DNA of 64,000 nucleotides. Origin: Jongsikchunia kroppenstedtii DSM 45133. Lineage in GTDB: Bacteria > Actinomycetota > Actinomycetes > Mycobacteriales > Mycobacteriaceae. The stretch is taken from positions 248,001-312,000 of the forward strand of contig NZ_AQYG01000049.1 of the NCBI RefSeq assembly GCF_000380485.1, given 5' to 3'. This document shows positions 10,650 to 18,813 of this stretch, piece after piece (positions within the stretch are counted from its first letter, which is position 1; every line of letters starts with the position of its first letter). The notes beneath the pieces were generated by a model, which ran no database searches, was not told the origin of the DNA, and was given only the letters and a program-made list of their open reading frames with translations. Both the position numbers and the translations under genes were made by a program.

Positions 10650-11955
10650 GGCTAGAGCGTATGGGGTGACCGACGAACGGGTGCTCGGGCGCGCCCTCGG
10701 TACGCGCGCGATCATCACCCGTGCGATCGCGACACTGGTGTTCATCGTGAGCGCGCTGTGCCGGATCTTCGGCGGCATTCATCTCGGCGGCGCAGTGCTG
10801 CCCTATCGACTCGACCTGGACGTGTACCGGCTCGCCCCCACCGTGTGGCGCGGCGGACACCCGCTCTACGCCGATCACGCGCTCCCGATCACCCGTCTCG
10901 ATCTACCGCTGCCGTTCACGTATCCGCCGGCGTCCGCGGTGACCTTCGTGCCGTTCTCCTGGCTGCCCGTCGACATCGCCGGACTGACGATGTCGCTGAT
11001 CTCGATCGTGCTGCTGTTGCTGGTGGCGCGGATGGCGGTGCGCATCTGCGGCTTGGACACCCGACTGCCGAGCCGCTGGGGACTGGGCAACTGGTGGTTG
11101 GCCGCCGCGATCACCGGCGTCGCGATGTGGCTTGATCCGGTGTGGACCACGCTGAATTTCGGCCAGGTCAACATCATCCTGATGGCGATGGTCGCGGTCG
11201 ACACGTTGCTCGTGCCCGCCGGCCGCTGGCGCGGAGTTCTCACCGGTGTCGCGGGTGCTCTCAAGCTCACGCCGATGGCGTTCTTGCTGCACATGCTGGT
11301 CGCCCGGCGATGGCGCGCCGCAGTGACCGCGATCGGGGCGTTCATCGCCGTCGGCGCGATCGGATTCGCCTGCGCACCCGGTGATTCACGCACCTACTGG
11401 ACGCACACCGTGTTCCATACCGATCGGATCGGCAACCTCGCCGGCCGGAACAACCAGAACATCAACGGGTTCTGGCGGCGACTGCTCGCCGACGAGAGTC
11501 TCGCCAAAGACCTCTGGGCCGTCAGCGCCGTCGTGGTGACCGTACTCGCGGTCGTCGCGATCCATCGCTGTCTGCGCGCCGATCAGTCGCTGCTCGCGCT
11601 ATGCGCTGCGGCCGTCTGGGGACTGCTGGTATCGCCGACCACCTGGGGACATCATTGGGTATGGGTGATCCCGGCGATGGTCGGTCTGGCGGCCGTGGGG
11701 TTGCGGACCACGTCGAGCCGACTGCGCGCCGAATACTTCGCTCTGGTTGCTTTGGGACTGGTGATCTTCGGCTCGTCGCCCTATCAGCACATGGCCGACT
11801 CCTATACCCGGGTGCATTGGAATCTCGTGGAGACCATCATCGGAAATTCGTATGCCGTGTGGGGCGTGCTGATGTTGATCCTGCTGGCGGCGACTGTTCG
11901 CGAAGCCGGAATCGATTGCCGGGCCACCAGTTCCAGCGACCCAGCAGTTTCATGA
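10648..11955 (+). CDS. Polyprenol-phosphate-mannose alpha-1,2-mannosyltransferase (GT87, Rv2181-like)
   Basis: A 435-residue polytopic GT-C family 87 enzyme; Rv2181 adds alpha-1,2-mannose branches to lipomannan and lipoarabinomannan. Visible motifs are LDLDVYRLAPTVWRGGHPLYA (split DxD-like catalytic loop, residues about 55-75), FTYPPASA, a run of about ten hydrophobic helices, GRNNQNINGFWRRL and WGHHWVWVIPA in the distal loops. Start ATG 10648 overlaps the divergent exonuclease start in CATG; GTG 10666 is an alternative. The last 119 bp overlap the convergent mmpL gene, yet the final hydrophobic helix (YAVWGVLMLILLAATV) lies inside the overlap and looks genuine. Confidence 0.85.
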   Translation: MARAYGVTDERVLGRALGTRAIITRAIATLVFIVSALCRIFGGIHLGGAVLPYRLDLDVYRLAPTVWRGGHPLYADHALPITRLDLPLPFTYPPASAVTFVPFSWLPVDIAGLTMSLISIVLLLLVARMAVRICGLDTRLPSRWGLGNWWLAAAITGVAMWLDPVWTTLNFGQVNIILMAMVAVDTLLVPAGRWRGVLTGVAGALKLTPMAFLLHMLVARRWRAAVTAIGAFIAVGAIGFACAPGDSRTYWTHTVFHTDRIGNLAGRNNQNINGFWRRLLADESLAKDLWAVSAVVVTVLAVVAIHRCLRADQSLLALCAAAVWGLLVSPTTWGHHWVWVIPAMVGLAAVGLRTTSSRLRAEYFALVALGLVIFGSSPYQHMADSYTRVHWNLVETIIGNSYAVWGVLMLILLAATVREAGIDCRATSSSDPAVS

Positions 11956-14137
11956 AGGCGGGGACGAGCACCATCCGCACGAGCACCGCGTCGATCGCCA
12001 CCGCGACCGACAGCGCGACGCCGAACTCCTTGAGCTCCAGGACATCCGCGGATACGAAGCTGGCGAAGACCACGATCATGATGACCGCGGCCGCCGTGAT
12101 CGGGCCGGCGGTGTGCTCGATGCCATCCGCCACCGCCTCCATGTTGCGAGCATCGGCGGCCACCGGATCAGCATCGCCGGCCTGCGCGGTGCGCTCGTCC
12201 CAGGACTCCTTCATCCGACCGAGCAGGAACACCTCATAGTCCATGGACAGCCCGAAGAGCACGACGAAAACGGTGATCGGCAGATAGACCTGCAGATAGC
12301 CGACACTGGTGAAGCCGAGAAGGCCCTGGCCCCAACCCCATTGGAAGATCGCGATGGTGATGCCCAGGGCCGCGCCGGTGGACAGCAGATTCATCAGCAC
12401 CGCCTTGAGCGGCAGCACGACCGAGCGAAACACCGCGGCGAGAAAGACCAGCGACAGGGCCAGCACCGCGACCAGCACCCAGGGCAGCGCGGATGTCGTC
12501 TCGTCCGACACGTCGACCGACATGGCCGTCGCGCCGCCGACCTGCACCCGGATGTCCGGGCCGGACAGGGCGCGAGCCTCTTGCCGCAGATCCCGCACCA
12601 GCGTGAGCGCCGCATTCGAGTCGACCGGGTCCCGCGGGATCGCCAACCAGAGCTGCCGTCCGGCGATCGCTTCCGGCGCCACCCCGACGATCCGCGGGTC
12701 GGCATGCAGTCGGGCTTCGAATTGCTGCAGCATCCGCTGGCCATTGGGACCGATCGAGCCGTCCCGCGAGCCTGTCGCCACGATCTGGATCGGCGACATC
12801 AGACCGGGGCTGAAGTCCTGTTGCAGCACGGTATTCGCGCGTCCGGACGGGGTATCGGCCAACGAACGCAGGCCGTAGTCGATCCCGTAGCGCAGCCCCG
12901 TGACCGGCAGCAGCGCGATCAGCAGCAGCGCGATGACCGCGGCCCCGAAGACGATCGGCTGCCGCATCACCAGATAGGCCCAGCGCCGCCAGGGCCGATC
13001 GGTGTTCGCGTCGGCAGCGCCTCGCCGACGCTTCGGCAGCAATCCGCGGACGCTGAGGCGGGTCAGCCAGGGTCCGAGCACGGCGATGATCGCCGGCACC
13101 AGCGTGAGCGCGACCAGCAGCACGCACAGCACGGTCGCGATGATCCCGATGGTGATCTCGTGAAAGACCGGCGAATCCACGAACATCAGCGAGCACATGG
13201 CGATCATCAGAATCAGTCCGGAGATCGCGATCGTGCGACCGGCCGTCGCGATCCCGACTCCGACGGCGTCGGCGATCTCTGCATGCTGACGCCGATCGAC
13301 GACGGCGCGGCGGTCCATCTCCTCCCGGATACGCGCAATGATGAAGAGCGAGTAGTCGATTCCGATGCCGGTACCGATCATCGTCGCGACGACCACCAGC
13401 ATCGAGTCGAATGTCAGCCCGGTCGACAACGCGGTAATGGCGCCGAATGCGCACAGCAGTCCCGCGCCGGCCGCGATCAACGGCAGCACGCCCGCGATCA
13501 CCGAACCCAGCGCCACGATCAACACGACCAGCGCTACGGGCAGGCCGATCGACTCGGAGCGTTCGGCATCGGAGTTCTCGATCCGGCCGAGGTCGTTGCT
13601 CGTCGGCGAGAACCCGGTCATCGAGACCGTCACGCCATCGCGTGCGTGGCCGGTGACGATGCCTTGAATCCGTTTCGCGACAGCCATATTGGTGCGTGCC
13701 GTTCCGGACAGGCCGACGATCGCGACCGCGGATCGACGGTCTGCCGATATCTGCCCCTGCGCGAGCATGTCGAACGGTCCGATCGCCGCCGCCACCCCGG
13801 GATCCGCCCGGACCGCATCGAGCGTCTCGGCCACCACCGTCCGCATCGCGGGGTCGTCGACGGTGCCCGCCGTCGTGGCGAATACGAGCGCGTCCTGCTC
13901 GGTTCCGAGTTCGTTGAAGTGGGTGCGCACCAGCCGTTCGACGGCGGCCGACTCCGAACCGGTGACGGAGTAGTCGGGTCCCTGCAGTTGCTTGGACAGC
14001 TGCGGGTAGGCCACGGCACAGGCGATGAGCACGAGCAGCCAGGTCGTCAAGACCGGCCACCGCCACCGGGCGACGTTCCGACCCAGGCGAAACCACATCG
14101 ACGGCAGCGTCGCGGCCTCGTTCGGGTGGGTGCTCAT
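11837..14137 (-). CDS. MMPL/RND-type membrane transporter
   Basis: A 766-residue MMPL transporter. Two RND-type repeats are present: helix 1 near WPVLTTWLLVLIACAV, a large external loop, helices 2-6 with GIGIDYSLFIIARIREEM (about residues 245-262), a soluble linker KRRRGAADANTDRPW, helix 7, the second external loop, and helices 8-12 with VLFGLSMDYEVFLLGRMKE near the C-terminus. The paired GIDY and SMDY motifs mark the proton-relay helices. MMPLs export lipids or small molecules; nothing here names the cargo. Start ATG 14137 is preceded by AAGGAG at 7 nt. The tail after NWWPG is poorly conserved and lies in the antisense overlap with the mannosyltransferase. Confidence 0.88.
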   Translation of the reverse strand: MSTHPNEAATLPSMWFRLGRNVARWRWPVLTTWLLVLIACAVAYPQLSKQLQGPDYSVTGSESAAVERLVRTHFNELGTEQDALVFATTAGTVDDPAMRTVVAETLDAVRADPGVAAAIGPFDMLAQGQISADRRSAVAIVGLSGTARTNMAVAKRIQGIVTGHARDGVTVSMTGFSPTSNDLGRIENSDAERSESIGLPVALVVLIVALGSVIAGVLPLIAAGAGLLCAFGAITALSTGLTFDSMLVVVATMIGTGIGIDYSLFIIARIREEMDRRAVVDRRQHAEIADAVGVGIATAGRTIAISGLILMIAMCSLMFVDSPVFHEITIGIIATVLCVLLVALTLVPAIIAVLGPWLTRLSVRGLLPKRRRGAADANTDRPWRRWAYLVMRQPIVFGAAVIALLLIALLPVTGLRYGIDYGLRSLADTPSGRANTVLQQDFSPGLMSPIQIVATGSRDGSIGPNGQRMLQQFEARLHADPRIVGVAPEAIAGRQLWLAIPRDPVDSNAALTLVRDLRQEARALSGPDIRVQVGGATAMSVDVSDETTSALPWVLVAVLALSLVFLAAVFRSVVLPLKAVLMNLLSTGAALGITIAIFQWGWGQGLLGFTSVGYLQVYLPITVFVVLFGLSMDYEVFLLGRMKESWDERTAQAGDADPVAADARNMEAVADGIEHTAGPITAAAVIMIVVFASFVSADVLELKEFGVALSVAVAIDAVLVRMVLVPAFMKLLGRWNWWPGNRFRLREQSPPAGSTSARPTRHTNFR

Positions 14138-14459
14138 CCCGCCTCTCCTTCGGAACCGATCCGGGAGACTCGCTAACGATATGTCGCCGGACCGGCGCGA
14201 AGGCCGAATCGTCGCTATGTCCGATATGGCGGATTGCCGTCGGCCTCGCGCCGGCATGCGACGAGCATCATCAGCTGGTGAATAGCGGGCCGCACGATCG
14301 GGGCACCGAGGTCATCCGTCATGGCCCAGACAGCCGGGCGATGCGCCTGGCTGCCGCCCAAATGTATTGATCCGCAGCGTCGCCCACGAATCAACCGCTA
14401 CCACCATCCCGAGGAGCTGAGCCAGGGCTGGACGCGTCACCGCGGGACGGGTGACGAGG
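14138..14459. other. 322-bp intergenic stretch, nothing recognised
   Basis: Lies between the mmpL start and the acyltransferase stop. Contains the mmpL ribosome binding site (14145-14150). No open frame with convincing codon bias, RNA gene or strong hairpin was seen. Confidence 0.4.
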
Positions 14460-15161
14460 TCAGGCCGCCTTCGGCGCGTCGGCCTCCGGCTTCGCATCCT
14501 TGAGGCTCGCGGCGTAGATGTCGACATACTGCTGACCGGACAGCCGCATCAGCTCGTACATGATCTCGTCGGTGATCGCCCGCTCGATGAAACGGTTGCC
14601 GCTCATGCCCTCATAGCGCGAGAAGTCAAGCGGCTTACCGATCTTGACGGTGATCCGGGCACGACGCGGGACGGTGGTTCCCGGCGGATTCAGGTCGCGG
14701 GTCCCGACCATCGCAACGGGGATCACCGGCACGCCGGTCTCCAGCGCGATCCGCGCCAGACCGGTCTTGCCCTTGAACAGCCGACCGTCGGGCGACCGGG
14801 TGCCCTCCGGGTACAGCCCCATCAGCTCGCCCTCTTCGAGCTTGCTGCGGGCCGAGATCAGCGCACCCTCGGCGGCGGTCGCACCCGACCGGTCGATGGG
14901 GATCTGGCCGGTCGACGAGAAGAACCAGCGCTGGAACGCGCCCTTGAGGCCGGTCCCGGTGAAGTACTCGGCCTTCGCCAGGAAATAGATGCGCCGCGGC
15001 GACATCAGCGGCAGGTAGAAGCTGTCGACGACGGCGAGATGGTTACTGGCCAGCAGGGCCGGTCCACGAGCCGGAAGATTTTCCAGCCCTTCGATTTTCG
15101 GACGACCGAGCACGCGCAGAATCGGTCCCATCAGGACGTACTTGAACAGCCAGTACCACAT
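14460..15161 (-). CDS. 1-acyl-sn-glycerol-3-phosphate acyltransferase (PlsC family, Rv2182c-like)
   Basis: A 233-residue PlsC-type acyltransferase. Block I, the catalytic dyad, appears as NHLAVVDSFYLP (H-x4-D, about residues 40-51); block III as LYPEGTRSPDG and block IV as VPVIPVAMVGT. The N-terminal hydrophobic helix would anchor it to the membrane. Start ATG 15161 is taken because AAGGAG lies 6 nt upstream; GTG 15167 abuts that site. Likely role is acylation of lysophosphatidic acid or a related glycolipid. The neighbouring pim and lipomannan genes make a mannolipid substrate possible, but this is inference. Confidence 0.88.
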   Translation of the reverse strand: MWYWLFKYVLMGPILRVLGRPKIEGLENLPARGPALLASNHLAVVDSFYLPLMSPRRIYFLAKAEYFTGTGLKGAFQRWFFSSTGQIPIDRSGATAAEGALISARSKLEEGELMGLYPEGTRSPDGRLFKGKTGLARIALETGVPVIPVAMVGTRDLNPPGTTVPRRARITVKIGKPLDFSRYEGMSGNRFIERAITDEIMYELMRLSGQQYVDIYAASLKDAKPEADAPKAA

Positions 15162-15206
15162 GCGCACTCCTTCGCCCCGAACAACCGCACCAATTGGTGT
15201 GTCACT

Positions 15207-16208
15207 TTACCCACCCGGGGCGGCCCGCAGCTCACGACGGGCGACATCAGCGGCGCCGATCACACCTGCCGCCTCCCCTAGCTGCGTGGACCGGATGCGC
15301 GCCGTCTTGCGATGTCCGGCCCCGGTCAGCATCGCGCGATAATGCTCCCGCGCCTCGTCCAGGAACAGGCTCGACGCGGCGCCCAGACCGCCGGCCAGCA
15401 CCACCAGGTCGGGATCGAAGATGTCGCCGATCATCGCGAGGCCGAGACCGAGCCAGCGGGCGAACTCGGCGAACGCCGCCACCGCCAGCGGATCGCCGTC
15501 CTGCGCCGCCGCGGCCACCCGACGACCGGTGAGGGATCCCGGATCCTCGCCGATCTCCCTGGCCAACGCACTGCCGCCGCCCGCCCCGTCGGCCACCAGC
15601 TCCACCACGTGATCGACCAGAGCTGTTCCGCTGCAATATCTTTCCCAGCAGCCGAACTTTCCGCAGGCACACGGTCGGCCCTCCGGCACCAGCCGCAGGT
15701 GGCCGAGCTCGGGCGCGACACCGAAACTGCCGCGGTAGAGCTCCCCGTCCAACAGCAGCCCGGCGCCGATGCCGGTGCCGATGGCCAGCACCAGCGTGTT
15801 GTGACCGCGCGCCGCCGCGCCGTAGTGCAGCTCGGCCACGGCCGCCGCGTTGGCGTCGTGCTCCAGGAAGACCGGCAGCCCGATCCGCTCGGTCAGGTCG
15901 GCGGCCACTGCCGCCTCTCGCCACGGCAGATGCGGGGAGAAGCGCACCGTCTGCCGGTCGGGTGTCAGGAATCCGGCGATCGCCAGCCCGACCGCCTCGA
16001 TCGGCCAGCGCTCCCGCAGCTCCCCGACCGCCCGGTCCAGACATGTCTCCAATGCCGAAGCGGTAGCCGGGGTTTGGGTCCGGACCTTGTCGAGAATCTG
16101 GCCCTGCTCGTCGACCACGCCGGCCCGGGTGCTGGTGCCCCCGATGTCGATGCCTACAGCGAGGCGGCCGGATTCGGCCGCCGGGATCGCTGCGGCATCG
16201 CTAGACAC
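15207..16208 (-). CDS. ROK-family glucokinase
   Basis: A 333-residue ROK sugar kinase. ATP-binding GIDIGGTSTRAGVV near residue 19; EHDANAAAVAE with the catalytic Asp; GTGIGAGLLLDGELYRG; and the zinc motif ELGHLRL followed by CACGKFGCWERYCSG. The ExGH motif reads PELGHL, consistent with glucose or another hexose. GTG 16208 overlaps the 3' end of the upstream gene by 8 bp, so it is probably translated from the same mRNA as the 113-residue protein and ArsA-like gene. M. tuberculosis lacks a kinase at this position in the otherwise conserved Rv2182c-Rv2186c order. Confidence 0.88.
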   Translation of the reverse strand: MSSDAAAIPAAESGRLAVGIDIGGTSTRAGVVDEQGQILDKVRTQTPATASALETCLDRAVGELRERWPIEAVGLAIAGFLTPDRQTVRFSPHLPWREAAVAADLTERIGLPVFLEHDANAAAVAELHYGAAARGHNTLVLAIGTGIGAGLLLDGELYRGSFGVAPELGHLRLVPEGRPCACGKFGCWERYCSGTALVDHVVELVADGAGGGSALAREIGEDPGSLTGRRVAAAAQDGDPLAVAAFAEFARWLGLGLAMIGDIFDPDLVVLAGGLGAASSLFLDEAREHYRAMLTGAGHRKTARIRSTQLGEAAGVIGAADVARRELRAAPGG

Positions 16209-16542
16209 CAGGTCGGCCCGTCGAAACGTTCACCTGCACCGCGATCGGCTCGAATCCCGTGCGATGCACGGATTCTCGTAGATCCTCGGCACGCTGGCTC
16301 ATGGTTCGCTCGAGCACCGTCTGCAACGCTTCCAGCAGCGAGATCAACTGTGCCAGCAGGGCGTTCAGAATCTCACCGAGTTCGTCGACGAACGCTTCGA
16401 CGGTGGCTTTGGTGGCGATTCCCAGCTCGGCCCAGTCGATGTCCTCGTCGCCGCGCAGCGCGGTGGCAACCGTCTCGATGCGGTCGAGCAATCCGACCAC
16501 CAACAGGCGCCAGGCCTCGGCGTCGTATTGGTCGGCACTCAC
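16201..16542 (-). CDS. Small helical protein of unknown function (Rv2183c position)
   Basis: A 113-residue mostly alpha-helical protein, not recognised as a named domain. A long amphipathic stretch with leucine heptads (FVDELGEILNALLAQLISLL, about residues 51-70) suggests a coiled coil or helical bundle. Start GTG 16542 has GAGGAG 9 nt upstream, overlapping the stop region of the ArsA-like gene. Its place between the acyltransferase/ROK genes and the ArsA-like gene corresponds to Rv2183c. Confidence 0.7.
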   Translation of the reverse strand: MSADQYDAEAWRLLVVGLLDRIETVATALRGDEDIDWAELGIATKATVEAFVDELGEILNALLAQLISLLEALQTVLERTMSQRAEDLRESVHRTGFEPIAVQVNVSTGRPGV

Positions 16543-16555
16543 GCGTCACCACTCC

Positions 16556-17860
16556 TCAGTGGGAGCCTTCCGGCGAAAGCTCCTCGTCATCCGGCCATTC
16601 CCGTTCGGGGGCCGGCCGGGGCGCGGCACGCTGGGGCCACACCTTGGGGTCGGGCGCAAATCGTATCGACAGAACACCATCGTCCCAACTCGCGTCTATC
16701 ACCACACATCGTCGCAGAACCGACGGCAAAGGTATGCGTTGACGTATCCCCGATAGGGCAATCATCACATCGTCGCCGGATCGGCCCAATCGTAGAGTGT
16801 CCGGGTCCGGCAGCGGTTGACGCCAGGCCATGCGGTATACGGACTCCAGTCCAGACCCGGATTCCAGCTGCACGTCCGCATGTCGCGGGCCCGGTCCGAC
16901 GAGCGGCTCGGCCCCTGATTCGGCCAGTTCCGCGCCGAGCTTGCGTAGCTTCAGCACCGTCCGCGGCGGCGTCGGCAGCCAGGGCAGTCGGGTCGCGGCG
17001 GCCTTGCCGGGCAGGAGCGCATCGATCTCCTTGCCCGCCTGCCGCTGCTGTTTGCGCACGCCGGCGGGCCAGTCCTCACCCGCGACCCCGTTGATCGCCA
17101 GCCCGACAACCGGAATCCCCATCAGCTGCAGGGCCGCCAGCAGCCGCTCCGACGTCTCCACACCATGCGGGGTCGGCGAAGCGACCACCTGCGCCTGCAC
17201 GGTGCCGGACTCGATCACCAGTCGGTCGATGTCGCGGCAGTCGGCATCGAAGAGATCCATGACGGCGACCGCCCGTGCCGTGCGCGACGTCTCGCCGGCC
17301 GCGGCCAGGCGCCGGTGCCGAGGCCACATGCGCTCCATGTGGTCGGTGATCACCTGCGGCACCCGCAGCAGATCGATCGGCTCGGCACCGCCGGAGCAGT
17401 CGACGATGATCCGCTCCCACTTCCCCGACCGGGCTTCGTCCCGAATGCGGCGCAGCAGCAGCAACTGTTCGATGCCGGGCAGCTGGGTCAGCTCGTCCGG
17501 ATGCATGTCGACGATCTTCGTGCCGGCGAAGCTGGCGCCGCCGGTGATCAGCGCCGCGCGCACCTGCCCCCAGGCCTCGCTGAGCGTCGCGAGCGAGTCC
17601 AGCTCGAGCAGGTCGACCGTCTTCGACACCGGGATCGGTTGCCCCGGAAAAGAAAACACTCCGAAGATGCGCGACGCGGACCGGAACCGATCGAAGCTGA
17701 CCAGCAGCGTACGACCACCGCGTTCCGCGGGACCGGCCAACGGTTCGACGGCCGCCGCGGCGGCGAACGTGGATACGCCCGCGCCGCCCTGGCCGATGAT
17801 CAGATGTACCGGCGAAATCGATGACCCCGACCGCCGGTCCCCCGGAGATTGGTAACTCAG
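16556..17860 (-). CDS. ArsA/Get3-like P-loop protein with non-standard start and degenerate Walker A
   Basis: An ArsA-family protein by position (Rv2184c) and layout: P-loop region, DLFDADCRDIDRLV, ASPTPHGVETSERLLAALQL and VVGLAINGVAG. The P-loop reads GQGGAGVST (17794-17768), where ArsA has GKGGVGKT, so both lysines are missing and ATP hydrolysis is doubtful. The first usable ATG/GTG/TTG is TTG 17740, which lies after the P-loop. Upstream in frame there is no ATG, GTG or TTG. The best candidates are CTG 17860, overlapping the SRPBCC stop as CTGA (434 residues), or ATT 17818 (420 residues, opening at ISPVHLIIGQGGAG). The outermost is given. Part of a tight operon with two SRPBCC genes. Confidence 0.75.
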   Translation of the reverse strand: MSYQSPGDRRSGSSISPVHLIIGQGGAGVSTFAAAAAVEPLAGPAERGGRTLLVSFDRFRSASRIFGVFSFPGQPIPVSKTVDLLELDSLATLSEAWGQVRAALITGGASFAGTKIVDMHPDELTQLPGIEQLLLLRRIRDEARSGKWERIIVDCSGGAEPIDLLRVPQVITDHMERMWPRHRRLAAAGETSRTARAVAVMDLFDADCRDIDRLVIESGTVQAQVVASPTPHGVETSERLLAALQLMGIPVVGLAINGVAGEDWPAGVRKQQRQAGKEIDALLPGKAAATRLPWLPTPPRTVLKLRKLGAELAESGAEPLVGPGPRHADVQLESGSGLESVYRMAWRQPLPDPDTLRLGRSGDDVMIALSGIRQRIPLPSVLRRCVVIDASWDDGVLSIRFAPDPKVWPQRAAPRPAPEREWPDDEELSPEGSH

Positions 17861-18294
17861 CCTTCGACTCGCTTCTTGAGTTCCTTGAGCGCCGCGTCGG
17901 TGATGGCCTTCTCCGCCCGACGCTTGAGGGCGCCGATGATCGGGATGGTCACGTCGACCGTCAGCTCGTAGGTGACCTTGGTCGACCCCTCCGCCTGCGG
18001 AACCAGCCCGTAGCGCCCGTGCTGCGCCGTCTGCAGATCACTGCGGACCAGATCCCAGCTCACCGACAGGCCGTCGGCCGCCCAGTCGTACCGCAGTTCG
18101 TAGGAGTCCTTGAGCACGCCGGCATCCAGAACGAACGCCACCTGTCGCGCGTTGCCGTCCGGACCCGCCTCGGTGACCGTGACCTCCTTGGCCGACGAGA
18201 CCCATTCGGAATACCGCGGAAAGTCCGCGATCACGGCCATGATGTCGGCCGGCGCGGCATTGATCACGATGCTCTGTTCGGTGCGCTCGGTCAT
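17857..18294 (-). CDS. SRPBCC (START-like) protein, TB16.3 family
   Basis: A 145-residue helix-grip protein matching the Rv2185c/TB16.3 family. It starts MTERTEQSIVINAAPADIMAVIADFPRYSEW, the usual opening of polyketide-cyclase-like SRPBCC domains, with strand pattern and C-terminal helix ALKELKKRVEG. Such proteins bind hydrophobic ligands in a deep cavity; the ligand is not known. Start ATG 18294 overlaps the upstream stop as ATGA, and its own TGA forms CTGA with the ArsA-like frame, so the three genes are translationally coupled. Confidence 0.88.
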   Translation of the reverse strand: MTERTEQSIVINAAPADIMAVIADFPRYSEWVSSAKEVTVTEAGPDGNARQVAFVLDAGVLKDSYELRYDWAADGLSVSWDLVRSDLQTAQHGRYGLVPQAEGSTKVTYELTVDVTIPIIGALKRRAEKAITDAALKELKKRVEG

Positions 18295-18713
18295 CGCGCC
18301 GCGACCTCGACGTGGGCCGGTCGCTCGCCCGGCGCGCGATCGCGGTCGAGCCGGTCACGCAGTTCGAACGACATGGCCTTGCCGGCCACCCGGCGACGCT
18401 TGTTCTCGTCGGCCAGCCAGTTGAAATAGGCACGACCTGCCTCCGGGCTCGGGGCCGCCGGATCGGCGGGTTCGCAGTGCAGGAAGTAATGCAGGATGAA
18501 CCCGTCCAGGGCCTCTTCGAGCCACACTTCGGAGGTACCGGTCAACCGGCCGTCGACCGTCCATCGAAATCCCTTGTCGCCGCGATCCTCGACGACCGTC
18601 AGCTGCAGATCCGGCCACCACCGGCGCCAATTTGCCCGGTCGGCGAGTGTTTCGACGGCCGATGCCGGCGGCGCAGCGACAAACGTCTGGTCAGCCACCT
18701 GAATACTGCTCAC
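18291..18713 (-). CDS. Second SRPBCC-like protein (Rv2186c position)
   Basis: A 140-residue protein with polyketide-cyclase/dehydrase character: QVADQTFVAAPPASAVETLADRANWRRWWPDL resembles an SRPBCC N-terminus, followed by a beta-rich core and a C-terminal helix. GTG 18713 is used because the conserved region begins right after it; GTG 18749 would add 12 residues. Neither has a strong ribosome binding site. First gene of the SRPBCC-SRPBCC-ArsA operon, divergent from fadD15, which suggests a lipid or fatty-acid ligand. That last point is inference only. Confidence 0.7.
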   Translation of the reverse strand: MSSIQVADQTFVAAPPASAVETLADRANWRRWWPDLQLTVVEDRGDKGFRWTVDGRLTGTSEVWLEEALDGFILHYFLHCEPADPAAPSPEAGRAYFNWLADENKRRRVAGKAMSFELRDRLDRDRAPGERPAHVEVAAR

Positions 18714-18813
18714 CGCATTAGCTTCACATATCGCTTCGGAGGCCGACACCCAAACCCCTGGCTGCGGCGCACAGTGCGGTGAGTTTCACTCGTCACGGCA
18801 TTAGGCTTCGGCT

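Noticed and set aside
12113-14176. Very long open frame (687 codons) opposite the mmpL gene
   Set aside because: Antisense to a clear MMPL transporter. The translation is Arg/Asp/Gln-rich with no domain, as expected for the complement of high-GC coding DNA.
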